Positions 36,272 through 45,959 of a stretch of 64,000 bases of DNA are shown piece after piece; the first letter of the stretch is position 1; the number at the start of each line of letters is the position of its first letter. The stretch is from Dipteris shenzhenensis (taxonomy: Eukaryota > Polypodiophyta > Polypodiopsida > Gleicheniales): the NCBI GenBank assembly GCA_047967505.1, contig CM106538.1. One strand, given 5' to 3'. Made by a program: the position numbers and the translations under genes. Below the pieces are notes generated by a model. That model worked only from the letters and a program-made list of their open reading frames with translations, made no database searches and was not told where the DNA came from.

Positions 36272-36918
36272 TGTTAATTTACACAGCACAGCGGAAAAAA
36301 ATTAAACAAAGAATAGAGTACACAAAAAACTGGAGATGAACAAAGTCTTTCTTCAATACTGATGTAGTACAGATGATGGCTCTGTCCACCCATGCACTCC
36401 CACAGTGGAGCTTAGATGGTGATCTAGATAGATACTAAGTGAAGAGGTACTAGCTGGAAGCTCTTTGCTAGAAGATCTGATTTGGTACAATGGACTGGGA
36501 AGGTTGCCTCTTTATAGCTATGAGGGCAGTAGTCGAATCAACATAGTTAGTGGAACTGACCAATCAACCTAGTTGGTGAAGCCGATCAGTCAACCTAGTC
36601 GGTGGAACCAACTAGTTGTCCATGAAATATTTAGGGAATATTCCCTATACCGTCACCTCAGGGGCTCTTGCCCCCGAACCCCCACTAGGGGGGCTGGGGG
36701 CCAATTGGCCCCCAAGCCCCAACAAGCATAAGGGACTCCCACACAATCACCTTTTTACCATCAATGGTCTCATTGATAGACCTCATCTGACATGCAAGTT
36801 AGGATCCATCTAATGTCTCGGGCTCACACATGGCTTCTCCTCATATGGGGCCTTACAACTTGAGCACCTTGGACCACTGGTGGTTACCAGGAGGGTGGGG
36901 CATTGAGCATATCTAACA
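36272..36918 (-). repeat. 3' LTR of copia 5 (647 bp)
   Basis: On the minus strand it begins TGTTAGATATGC after the purine tract and ends TAAATTAACA. It contains three 26-bp tandem units at 36539-36616, a TATA-like CTATAAAGAG on the minus strand at about 36510, and a 20-bp perfect palindrome at 36695-36714. Confidence 0.85.
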
Positions 36919-36928
36919 CCCCCCCTCA
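36919..36928 (-). other. Polypurine tract of copia 5
   Basis: On the minus strand it reads TTGAGGGGGG directly before the LTR start, the same tract as in copia element 2. Confidence 0.8.
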
Positions 36929-37409
36929 ATGTCCACCCGTAGGTGAACTACCTTCTCGGCCCAATGGCGAGTCTCTGAAGATGACTGATCCTTCCCGAGT
37001 GCCTTGGTGAAGATATCTACTCCATTTTTCTCTGTTGGACAAAAGACCAATTCCACTATCCCGCCGTCCTCGATCAAATCATGCACAGTGTGATATTGAA
37101 TCTCTATATGTTTTGTGCACGCATGAGACACTGGATTTTTAGCAATGGCCATACAACTTTGATTGTCGCACCTTAGCACAGTTGCCTCATCCTCTTGCAC
37201 TCCCATGTGCTATAAGATCCTCCTCAGCCATACTACTTCACAAGCAACAAAACATGCTACCTTGTACTCAACCTTGGTAGAAGACAATGCCACTGTTGGT
37301 TGTTTCTTACTGATCCAAGAAAAGATACCTGAACCTAAAGAGAAACAATATCCAAAATTGATTTCCTAGAATCAGCATCTCTAGCCCAATCTGAGGACAT
37401 ACCAAATGC
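36929..37409 (-). pseudogene. Copia 5 RNase H
   Basis: Encodes the end of RNase H: LRCDNQSCMAIAKNPVSHAC, TKHIEIQYHTVHDLIEDGGI and DIFTKALGKD, ending near DIEGGC. The N-terminal part at 37310-37409 is in shifted frames but still reads SKKQPTVALSST-like and SSDWARDADS pieces. It is separated from RT by the transposon insertion, and some RT thumb/connection sequence was already missing before that insertion. Confidence 0.85.
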
Positions 37410-37877
37410 CTTCAAGACCCGGGGGATTCACAAGAGGAAACTTATGATATCACGTGAGTGTACAATAGGGGGTTTTTTTAAATGAGGCATAAGCTTATAC
37501 ATTAGGGGTGGGGGGCCTTTTATTTTTTCCCAATATTGAATTTAAGTTAGGGGGCCTGGGCCCATGCCATATTTAAGAGGGGGGGACATAGTATAGACTA
37601 CCTTGGATAACTAGTCCAAACAAGTTTGGTTTTGTGTATGGTTTTAAATAGTCATAGGGAAAGTAATCTAAATTTTCTTATTGTGTGATCTAAATGCTTG
37701 AGAAAGAACGTAGACTTTAGGAAAGGGGGGACATAATAGAATTTTGGTGGTATCTTATAAGCTTAAATAGGGGTGTTTTTTCATCCTCCATGGATCTTAA
37801 ATAGGGGGTTTTCTTGAAGTTCATGCACGCAGGTGACGTCCCCCTTTCATGAAGAGTGAATCCCCCGGGCTTCAAGA
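37410..37877. mobile_element. Non-autonomous hAT-like DNA transposon with 8-bp target duplication
   Basis: The 452-bp element (37418-37869) has perfect 14-bp terminal inverted repeats, CCCGGGGGATTCAC and GTGAATCCCCCGGG, and is flanked on both sides by CTTCAAGA (37410-37417 and 37870-37877), a perfect 8-bp target duplication. Removing the element and one duplicate restores the copia frame as REILKAFGM, exactly the motif found uninterrupted in copia element 2. The interior has no reading frame of note but has repeated 'aatagggggtt' type motifs near both ends. An 8-bp duplication points to the hAT superfamily (P elements also give 8 bp). The transposase source is unknown. Confidence 0.88.
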
Positions 37878-38767
37878 TCTCCCTTGCATATTTTTGCCGA
37901 GAGATGAAGATCTTGCCTGGCTCTTGCCAGACTTCAATCCCCAAATAGTGGTGCATCAAGCCTAAGTCTACTATCATCTCAAAATCTGTGCTCAATGCCT
38001 TTCTAGTCTAGTGGATCATGTCTTCATAATCACCTGTAATAAGAAGATCATCCACATATAGAACAATAATAGCATATTTTCCACCTTTCCTGTACACATA
38101 CAAGTTAGCATCTGAGGCACATCTTTTGATGTTTAATTTATGAAAGAATTTGTCTATCCGTTGGTACCATGCTCTTGGGGCCTGTTTCAACCCATACAGA
38201 GCCTTCTTCAGCTTACATACCTTGTTCTCAAAATGGGTGGCATCAAACCCAAGTGGTTGAGCCATGTACACCTCCTCCTTGAGGTCACCATTCAAGAATG
38301 TTGATTTAACATCCATTTGATAAAGTGGCCACTTTTTATGAGTAGCCACCGACAGTACTGTGTGAATAGTGGTCATTTTGGCAGTCGGAGCGAAAAGATT
38401 CTTGAAAATCAAACCCTTCAACCTGCAAAAATCCTTGTGCAACCAATCTGGCTTTGTACTTTTCCAAAGTCCCATTGGCCTTGTACTTTACCTTCCAAAC
38501 CCACTTGGTGCCAATGACCCTTCTGTTGGGTGTTTGATCTACCAGCTCCCAAGTTTAATTTTTCATGATGCTATCATATTCTACTTGTATAGTGTTTTTC
38601 CAATCTCGGTCTGCAAGTGCTTCCACCAAACTCGCAGGCTCCTTTACTTCTACAATAATCTCAACCATCAAGGCCATATTGACTATGTGAGCAGAAGCCC
38701 TCCTTTGCTCCTTGATTCTCTGAGATTGCCTTGGTCCATTTGCATGCTGCTCAAAAGACATAGGCAT
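37878..38767 (-). pseudogene. Copia 5 reverse transcriptase
   Basis: From right to left: the linker and RT lead-in (38767-38555, RRASAHIVNMALMVEIIVEV and DRDWKNTIQVEYDSIM), a frameshifted part around 38500, then the main RT core (38475-38008): [56 protein letters not shown] and YVDD at 38047-38058. It continues as [18 protein letters not shown] and KYAREILK, where the DNA transposon interrupts it. The core is intact over about 155 codons, so this copy is younger than copia 1 or 4. Confidence 0.9.
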
Positions 38768-38948
38768 CTGGTTATCATGGTCATAGAGCTACCTTACCCA
38801 TCATGGCAATGGCTTTTTCGGTGGTGTAACAACAGATTGGTGACTTATACCTTCATCATCTGATATTTCCTCCTCCTTTATAGCTCCTGGGCATAGTGAA
38901 TTACCTCTTCGCTTGATGATAAAGTGGAAGAGCTCTTCTCTGCCTCTA

Positions 38949-40011
38949 CTACATGTGGCTGCTCCCTGAACACCAATTGTGGCTTGCTATGATCTTCTTT
39001 GCCTCTTGGTCATACAACTTATAGGCTTTCTTCTCATCACAATAGCCTAAGAAGATACATTTGGTGCTTTTTGGTTGTAGCTTGTTTCTCTCTTTGTCTA
39101 GTACATGTGCATTGCATTCACACCCAAACATTCTGAAGTGGGAGACAGATGGCTTCTTACCATCGTTGTAAGCCTCATGTGGTGTTTCACCTTTGAGTGC
39201 CTTTGTATAGCTATGATTAAGGATGTAAACTACACTATTGACAGCCTCAACCCGAAAGTGGTTTGGCAGTCCAGCACCTTTCAACATACACCTCCCCATC
39301 TCCATGGTGGTCTCCATTCGGCGTTCAACAACCGAATTTTACTAAGGCGTATGTGGTGTCGTCGTTTGTCGCTTGATCCCTTTGCTTTTGCAAAAATCTC
39401 CAAACTCTGTAGAAACAAACTCACCACCAACATTCGATCTAATTTTCTTCACTTCTCTCCCTATTTCATTTTAAAAAGTTGTAGCCATTCTTTCAATTTA
39501 CCAAAAGCTTGAGCCTTTTCGCGAAGAAAGTACACCCACATCTTCCTACTATAGTCATTGACAATCAATAAAAAAAGGAAGATCCCCCCAAGGCCTGTGT
39601 AGGCATCTTACCGCACAAGTCAACATGCACCAACTCTAGAGGAGCATTTGCTCTATTCTTGCTTTCTTGTGGGAATGCCTTTCTATGTTGCTTGCCCATC
39701 ATGCAAGCTTCACACAGTTCTTTGATTTTTGCTACTGTAGGTAAGTGAGCAACCATACCTTGCTTCTGCATCTCCTTCAGCACTGCAAATCCAATGTGGC
39801 CGAATCTTTTGTCCCAAAGTCTACTTGTGCCCACTCCAGCGGTGGCTGTAAGAGCACTTGGCTCATACAGGTTGTTCCTCCTTACTCCTGTGCTAACAAG
39901 ATTGCCAGCACTATCCAAAAGTTTTGCTCCTATCTTATTGAACCTCACCTCATGGTCAAGGTCAGTTATGGAAGCAACTGATAGCAAATTTCTCTTAATT
40001 TGGCTCAAATA
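38949..40011 (-). pseudogene. Copia 5 pre-integrase and integrase
   Basis: The right part (40008-39565) opens with IKRNLLSVASITD, contains the pre-integrase HHCC segment (RFGHIGFAVLKEM, CEACMMGKQH) and enters the integrase core (LELVHVDLCGKM) with the first Asp. A frameshifted middle (39560-39320) still contains pieces of the second Asp region. The left part (39317-38949) is the C-terminal half: LPNHFRVEAVNSVVYILNHS, HFRMFGCECNAHV and KCIFLGYCDEKKAYKLYD. Sequence right of 40011 is unrelated. Confidence 0.87.
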
Positions 40012-42138
40012 TTAGATGACAAATCAAGTGATCGATGTATTGTGTCGAAAGGCCAAATACGGCACTACATCAATATCGAATAGTCACATGTGCACACACA
40101 CACACATACACATGTATAACTAAAAAAAGAAATTCTATATAATAAATAAATATATTTGGAAAATTTTACCAACATATTAAATATAACATTTAAAAATTTG
40201 GCTAGATCTATTGAATTAAGCACCAGAAAGAAGACTTGTGCAATCAAGTACAATCTAATGTTAACATTTAATGTTTGCTAGAATGCTATTTGAACATGAA
40301 GCCATTTGATATTGCATAAAATGTAAATGCAATGTACTATTGTCGCAAATATATCTGAGATAGTACAAATTGAATTTAGTACTCAATCAATACCTTAACT
40401 AGACCAATGTGTGGCCTTATATCCAATGTATATTTGGCTAACTTAAGCCTATGGTTGGCCCATCACGAGCACTATGTCTACCCCTCATCAAGTCATATAG
40501 GAGGTATATATGTCTTCATGCTTCTATCTTCAACAAGGACATGGAAGAATCACAGTACAGTGCACATAATAATCACAGTGACACACACACACACACACAC
40601 CTCCCCTTGATTGTCCTTGTACTAATTGGTTATGTGACACCTTTTTAGACAGTAATGGAAACTGCTTAAAAATTCCCCAAGGGGGATACAGTATGAAGAT
40701 AGAGGGTGGAGGACTACTTGGGGACATTTTTGCAATTACGCAAATTGCTTTAATAATTTTAGGCCCTTTTAAGCCTCTTATGGCATTGCATTTACACAAA
40801 TTGCTTTAATAATTTTAGGCCCTTATAAGCCTCTTATGGCATTTTGAACTCTAAAAAGGGCCAGACTTTGTCTCTCTTATATATCATGATATGGGACCTT
40901 AAGGGGATGTGGAGTCCTATGGATTACATGAAACTTGACTGGCCCTTGTATATTGGGTCTTTTATGGCATGGAGCATATGCATAATGGTACTATGTGTAC
41001 AAAAGATCCCTATCTTGAAACATGACAAGTGGAAGTCATGGTGGATAGTCTGGACCACAAGAGAGAGTGGGAATTTTATGTACCAAGAGGGTGATGGTTG
41101 TGACAAGAAGTGGAAATGGTGAAGATTATGGCAGATATCGAAGATGCACTTGAATATTTGCAACACGATCTGGCTAGCATGGCATTTATTATATGCCTAG
41201 AGGTACATCTTTCCCCGTCTTCTGGCCTTGGAGGTGTGTCTTCCGCCCTCTTCTACTAAGCAATGCCCCTCTTCTCCCTCTTCTACTGCCCAAGGAACTC
41301 AAGTGCATGAATGAAGTCTTGTGGGTAGCAGCCAAGAGAAATCTCAATATGGATATTGGCACGAATCCTAATATAAGGTTGCAAAGAAGCCATGAAGGCT
41401 AGACACATGAGAGATGGAGGAGCTCAACACATAGCTGGAGGAAATCAGACAATCGGGCTCTTTACAGGTGTGATCTTGTATCACTTGTCTGTTGTCGGTG
41501 AGCACAACTATCATATGACTTATTTTCCAAGACTTGATATGTAATACGCAATACTGCCTTCTCTATTATCACTCTGTGTAAGCAGATGATTGTAGAAATG
41601 ACTAACATCATTCCTCAACACATAGATTGTGTTAGTTTCACGAATGGATGAGCACTATTTATCCTCTATGGAGCAGCTCGTAGTAGTGATTATGAAAATA
41701 CGCAGGGAACTAAGCCGAGGTTCGGTTACGCAATAGTTGCTCTCTATCGAGCGACAGCCTCTATTGAGAGTTGCTCTCTACCTTTGCACCTCCACACCTC
41801 AGGCCATGGCCGCCCGAAGCATTCGAACTACCTGGCTCTGTGGCTGATCACACTACTTAAGTGAAGTCGAATTTGGAGTTTTTTAAATTTTTGAAAGACC
41901 ACTAATGAGGTGTGTTTTTCAATTTCTTTCTTTAAACACGCATGAATAGTGTAGCGAGCCTAGGAAAAGCTTTATGAGCTGTACTTTTTAATTTCTTTCT
42001 TTGTACTTCATTTATTCTCATAATATATATTTGGAGGAAAAGCTTTATGAGCTGTACTTTTTAATTTATTTCTTTGTACTTCATTTATTCTCATAAGATA
42101 TATTTGGAGTTTTGCCTTGACATGTGAAGAAAGATATC
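40012..42138. other. No gene; CA microsatellites and short tandem duplications
   Basis: CA microsatellite at 40579-40600. A 56-bp tandem duplication starts at 40741 and 40797. A 73-bp tandem duplication covers 41964-42036 and 42037-42109. Short frames have no recognisable motif. Confidence 0.45.
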
Positions 42139-43278
42139 AAAGACCAATATGTTAGGCATTTTGGGAGGCAGCCTTTTGGTTGGAAAGTGGACGGTGGTAT
42201 GCCACCGGCCATGGCAGGCGGTGAAGAAGGACTTTGGGGACGGACAGGGAAGCTTTTGGATGTTTTTCAATGTGCGGTTTTGCGATGCCAGTGACATGCG
42301 CTTTGACAAACTAATCCCTTCCACAGCTGGATCGTCACGCACACGATACGTGACTCATGTTTGATGGGTGCTTTCACATTTCCTGTCTCTGTTTTTTCAG
42401 GTCGGCCGGCCTATCTACTGCTTTTTCTTTTCGGCTGCCCATGTGCACGGATGTACTATATTCAACTAGTTGTTTTCTATCGCGTATCCGACGCGCAATC
42501 GAATTCAGATCTAAAACAAATCGCAGTCTCCAATCACCTACACAGAACCAGCTTTTTTAGCCTTTTTTAAAGGTCCTCGTAGCCACTAAGAAAGTCACAG
42601 ATCACGCGTACTACCGTCATTTCTGTGTTCATTCACGCTTTCACCTCCCCCTCTTGCAGGCTTATCTCTAAGAATATATTCTCATCAAGACACAATTCAT
42701 ACAGCAACCACAGCATACGCTGCTGTCCTTTCCTAAGCATAAATTCCCACCCACGCGGTGCTCGTAGACATTGCCTTAATTCATCAATTCATGCTTCGTC
42801 GCCCTCAATAATCCTCCACGCTGCGCTTTGCTTTCTTGAAGAGTATCTTGACTCTGGCATATCTCTCGCACTCACCTTGTTTATCTCAACTCAAGTTGTC
42901 ATCAGTTGCGCCCCGGTAACGCTGCTCCTACTTCGCCCGGTAAGCAAAATATGTTCCGCATACATGTTACCTCCTGGGCACATTGTTTTATCGTACACCG
43001 AGGACTACACTGCCGTAATTTCCATTTGTTAGTATATGTCGATTTGAGCTAAATTTGCAAACTGTCAATGTAGACGAGCATATGGCAATGATTAGGTCCA
43101 TAGATCCCTAAACTTGGCAAGGTTTAGAAATACGGCAACGATATACTGCTAAAAGCACGTCGGATGAGAGTGCCCACTACGGCTTTCCTTATGTTCGAGA
43201 TGCGAGGGGATGGCTCACTTGCACGCGAAGTTACACTCTCAGCTGACCCTCTCGCAAACGTTTTTGCAGTGTAAGAGA
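42139..43278 (+). promoter_or_regulatory. Upstream region of the SRPBCC gene, possible 5' exon
   Basis: Contains the likely promoter and leader. A possible intron runs from GTAAGC at 42940 to TTTTTGCAG ending 43269. Splicing it would join an open frame starting with ATG at 42625 (105 codons) in phase to the downstream gene. The 5' exon product is rich in Ser, His and Arg and almost free of acidic residues for its first 70 residues, like an organelle transit peptide. This could equally be an untranslated leader. See the related finding. Confidence 0.4.
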
Positions 43279-43824
43279 ATGGATCAGACTCGTGACTGCA
43301 AAAATTTATGCACACCTACAGCAGCTTTGGATGCCGACTGTGATATGCTACAACCAACCTCGAACTGTAAGTGGCATGGATCACTGGAACTACCAGTCAA
43401 AGTGTCTGTTGATGCCATTTGGAATATAACGGGAGACTTTTGCGGCCTCAAGAAGTGGATATTCACAAATGAAGTGTGCGAGCGGATCGAAGGAGAAGAG
43501 AACGTACCAGGTTGCGTCCGATACTGCCAAGGTAGCGCAGTTCAGAAGTCCAACAAAGAGAAATTATGGGTGAAGGAGAGGTTGGACGCGTTTGATTCAG
43601 AAAACCATTCATACACTTACACGGTTATCGAAGGGAATCGTCAGTTTGAGGACTATGTAGGTCGATTTCACGTGTACGAGTACGCTGAAGGGGGTGCAAT
43701 GGTGGAGTGGTCGTTTGAACTAAAACCCATCAGCGGATACACAGAGGAGGAATTTGTCACTGCAATGACGAATGCGATGACTCTAATGATAAAGTCACTG
43801 GAGAAGCAGTTACTCGGCGTGTGA
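43279..43824 (+). CDS. Bet v 1-like START/SRPBCC protein (lachrymatory-factor-synthase-like)
   Basis: A 181-residue polyketide cyclase/dehydrase-type lipid-binding protein (SRPBCC superfamily, PF10604-like). Members of this plant group have a deep hydrophobic pocket and bind or convert small hydrophobic molecules. The natural ligand here is unknown. After about 30 variable residues the fold starts with CKWHGSLELPVKVSVDAIWN and DFCGLKKWIFTNEVCERIEG, then the CVRYCQGS strand, WVKERLDAFDSENHSYTYTV, and a C-terminal helix after EWSFELKPISGYTEEEFVTA. The length and this block order match the lachrymatory-factor-synthase-like family. The start chosen is the ATG just after a possible splice acceptor. 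An upstream in-frame ATG at 43210 exists but would lie in a probable intron. No stops or frameshifts, so it may be functional. Confidence 0.85.
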   Translation: MDQTRDCKNLCTPTAALDADCDMLQPTSNCKWHGSLELPVKVSVDAIWNITGDFCGLKKWIFTNEVCERIEGEENVPGCVRYCQGSAVQKSNKEKLWVKERLDAFDSENHSYTYTVIEGNRQFEDYVGRFHVYEYAEGGAMVEWSFELKPISGYTEEEFVTAMTNAMTLMIKSLEKQLLGV

Positions 43825-44559
43825 TTGTCGAAGGTATCTGAATGTATACATTAAAGCTACAGACTAAGCAAGACGTGAACGTACAAACAACCAGCTCACG
43901 GCCGGAAACTTTGCTCCATTGCTAGATTGTTGTAATCGATTTCAGATTTTAAGCTGACTAGAATGCGATTGAAACAATGTTCACAGAAAGCGTTTTTCTC
44001 AACCAAGCATTTTTCACAACAAATCACAAATCTTCAGGTTTCAAATTTTGTGAAAGTTTTTCGGAATTTGCAGATTTTTTATTAGCGAAACTAGATCCGC
44101 CGTAGACAGACAGTGAGGACTAATTCTTAATTTTTTTCGTTTTTCCATGTAATGTAATAGTGGGTATTAATTTGTTTGGGTAATTTCAGTTATATTTTTT
44201 GTACCCTAGTCTGTTTCCACAATAGACCAAAGAACTAAAGATTTCTCTAAAAATAATGAAGTGCATAGCAATGAATTATGGACTTGAGTTATAATTTAAT
44301 TTCAATGAGCTTTAAAGAAAGTGAAGATAAAGATTGATCGTTTGTACGATCATCTGATTGAACAATAGACCAAAAACGAAAGATTTTCTTTTCAAAAAAG
44401 AACTGCATAGCAATGAATTATGGAAGTTTAATGTAGGTCAGTTAAAGTAGAAAGTGTGAAAAGTCATCAAAATTGTTGATATCGAGTCAATGTATTTGTA
44501 AAAAATATCCGAAATAGTGTAACAAAAATGTAGGCTCGATTCGTCAAGCCCTCTCAAAA
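43825..44559. other. 3' flank of the SRPBCC gene
   Basis: AT-rich, probably 3' untranslated and spacer. Two diverged direct copies of 'aatagaccaaa...gcatagcaatgaattatgga' lie at about 44221 and 44366. No gene seen. Confidence 0.4.
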
Positions 44560-44892
44560 ATGCAATCAAATAATTTTCCTCCGCTTCAAGTAGTAATACT
44601 TCCTAAGGCATGATGGGTTTTCTTTTATGTTATTATATCCCCTAGAGATTCATATTGTTCCTAGGCGTAGAATGTGTTAGCGCTCCAAGATATTTGCCTC
44701 CTTTTTGCTTGCCGTCAATGCTATTATCTCCATCTCGAAGTGGCTTTCAAATGGGGCATACATGTGTCCATCATCGATCATTTTATTTGGTGGGTTAGTC
44801 TTATGCTGTTGTAGTCATTTTACAGTGTTTGTAGTTTGGCCAATGTATTTCTTTCCATTGTCAAGACAAGTGATGCAATAGATAAAATTCAT
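44560..44892 (-). pseudogene. GIY-YIG nuclease, broken
   Basis: The minus strand reads MNFIYCITCLDNGKKYIGQT, a GIY-YIG nuclease N-terminus (IY and YIG at the usual spacing, YIG at 44839-44847). It then has QHKTNPPNKMIDDG, FEMEIIALTASKKEANILER with the expected catalytic Glu of the L-E-R motif at 44683-44685, and a GYNNIKENP ending typical of the family. Stops occur where Arg-type residues are expected (after NTVK and LER) and near LGTI. GIY-YIG nucleases cut DNA and occur in homing introns, Penelope-like retroelements, DNA viruses and repair proteins. No Penelope-type reverse transcriptase is seen next to this one. It lies in the same orientation as the two features to its right. Confidence 0.8.
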
Positions 44893-45003
44893 TACCGAAG
44901 TGTTGTTTTCGTTTTTCCCGCTTTATTTTGTCTCTGCAAGGTTTGTGGCGGAGAAAAGTGTTAGTTTAATCTCATGTTGTTGTAAAAGCAAGTTTATGGA
45001 CAA

Positions 45004-45817
45004 TTATGTAAACTCCAGTTTACCTTCAGTTTTGATCTTTGTTGGTACCAGGAAGATAGTTTCCACCTTTTCGTAATGTTCTTTAGCAAAGTTGGGGTCT
45101 ACCTTGTACGCCACTTTCTCAATAGTAACTGGCCACTGACCTACTGCCTGCATACCGTATACGTCTTTGAATTTCTCAAGTATGGTATCTGTCTCTTGCT
45201 TGTCCAATTGGGTGACCTCTTCGATGTCAATGTTGAATGCAAAGTGTAGCATGATCATGCAATATGTTGATATTCCTTTGCTATATTTGTCAAGTAGTGT
45301 TTACGCCATGGAACGAGTCATCTCTTCATTGACTGATTCTTTTCCATCTGAGAGTTTGTGTATGATGTGCTTAATTAGCCCATCTACTGCGAGGTTGTTT
45401 GATCCTCTTGGTTTGTCTAGCAAGACCCGTCACTCTTGTCATGAGTGGATGGTATTCTTCATGAGAATTGAATCCGTAGATGTACTCTGCCGGCAGTACT
45501 CCTGTTATATTAGCTCTTTGCATTTGTTTGTTGTTGAAGAATATCTTTGTTCCTTTTTTCTGCATCTTGGAGGCACGTTCCTATTCATTTATCTTTTGTA
45601 CTACCTTTCTTTTAAAATGTTGGAAGAGCTGCAAAGTAGTGACGGTTAAATTTGCTGAAGATCGTCGAGGCATGTTTACTTTAATGTAGTGATACGTAAA
45701 TGTAAAAGCATATAGCTTTACCTCTTTTGCACTAACCATTACTTTGAGGTCTCCTTTTTTTTGTGCTCCTTGATCTGTGAAACCGAGGAATGTTATTTAA
45801 GTTATATTTTTTAACAT
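45004..45817 (-). pseudogene. Unrecognised protein next to GIY-YIG and PIF1, broken
   Basis: One protein-like reading can be followed leftwards for about 260 codons. It starts near ITFLGFTDQGAQKKGDLKVM, passes one TAG (after QKINE) and a segment with VLPAEYIYGFNSHEEYHPLM, shifts frame near 45420, continues with VDGLIKHIIHKLSDGKESVN, passes one more stop, and ends as a clean 84-codon frame (45258-45004) containing VTQLDKQETDTILEKFKDVY. Composition and the small number of breaks show it was a real coding gene. I do not recognise the family. It sits between the helicase and nuclease relics on the same strand, suggesting one original element. Confidence 0.55.
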
Positions 45818-45959
45818 TTGCTTGATTTATTATTAATGAACTTCGAGTCGAAACGTAAGAGTGAACATGATGACAGTTTTTGGATTTATTAATAGCAAAC
45901 TGCTAGTGGAAACGTAAGAGTGGACATGACGGTTGTTTTAAATAGAATACCTTATTTAT

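Larger units (their letters stand above)
36272..40011 (-). mobile_element. Copia element 5, minus strand, 5' truncated
   Basis: Reading right to left: pre-integrase, integrase, RT, (DNA transposon insertion), RNase H, polypurine tract and 3' LTR. Gag and protease are missing, because sequence similarity stops at 40011. It shares its polypurine tract and the first LTR bases with copia element 2, so the two are related. Its RT still contains YVDD. Confidence 0.9.

Noticed and set aside
44560-44892. Penelope-like element as the source of the GIY-YIG domain
   Set aside because: No Penelope reverse transcriptase was seen upstream on the minus strand. The sequence there is the unknown protein and the helicase.
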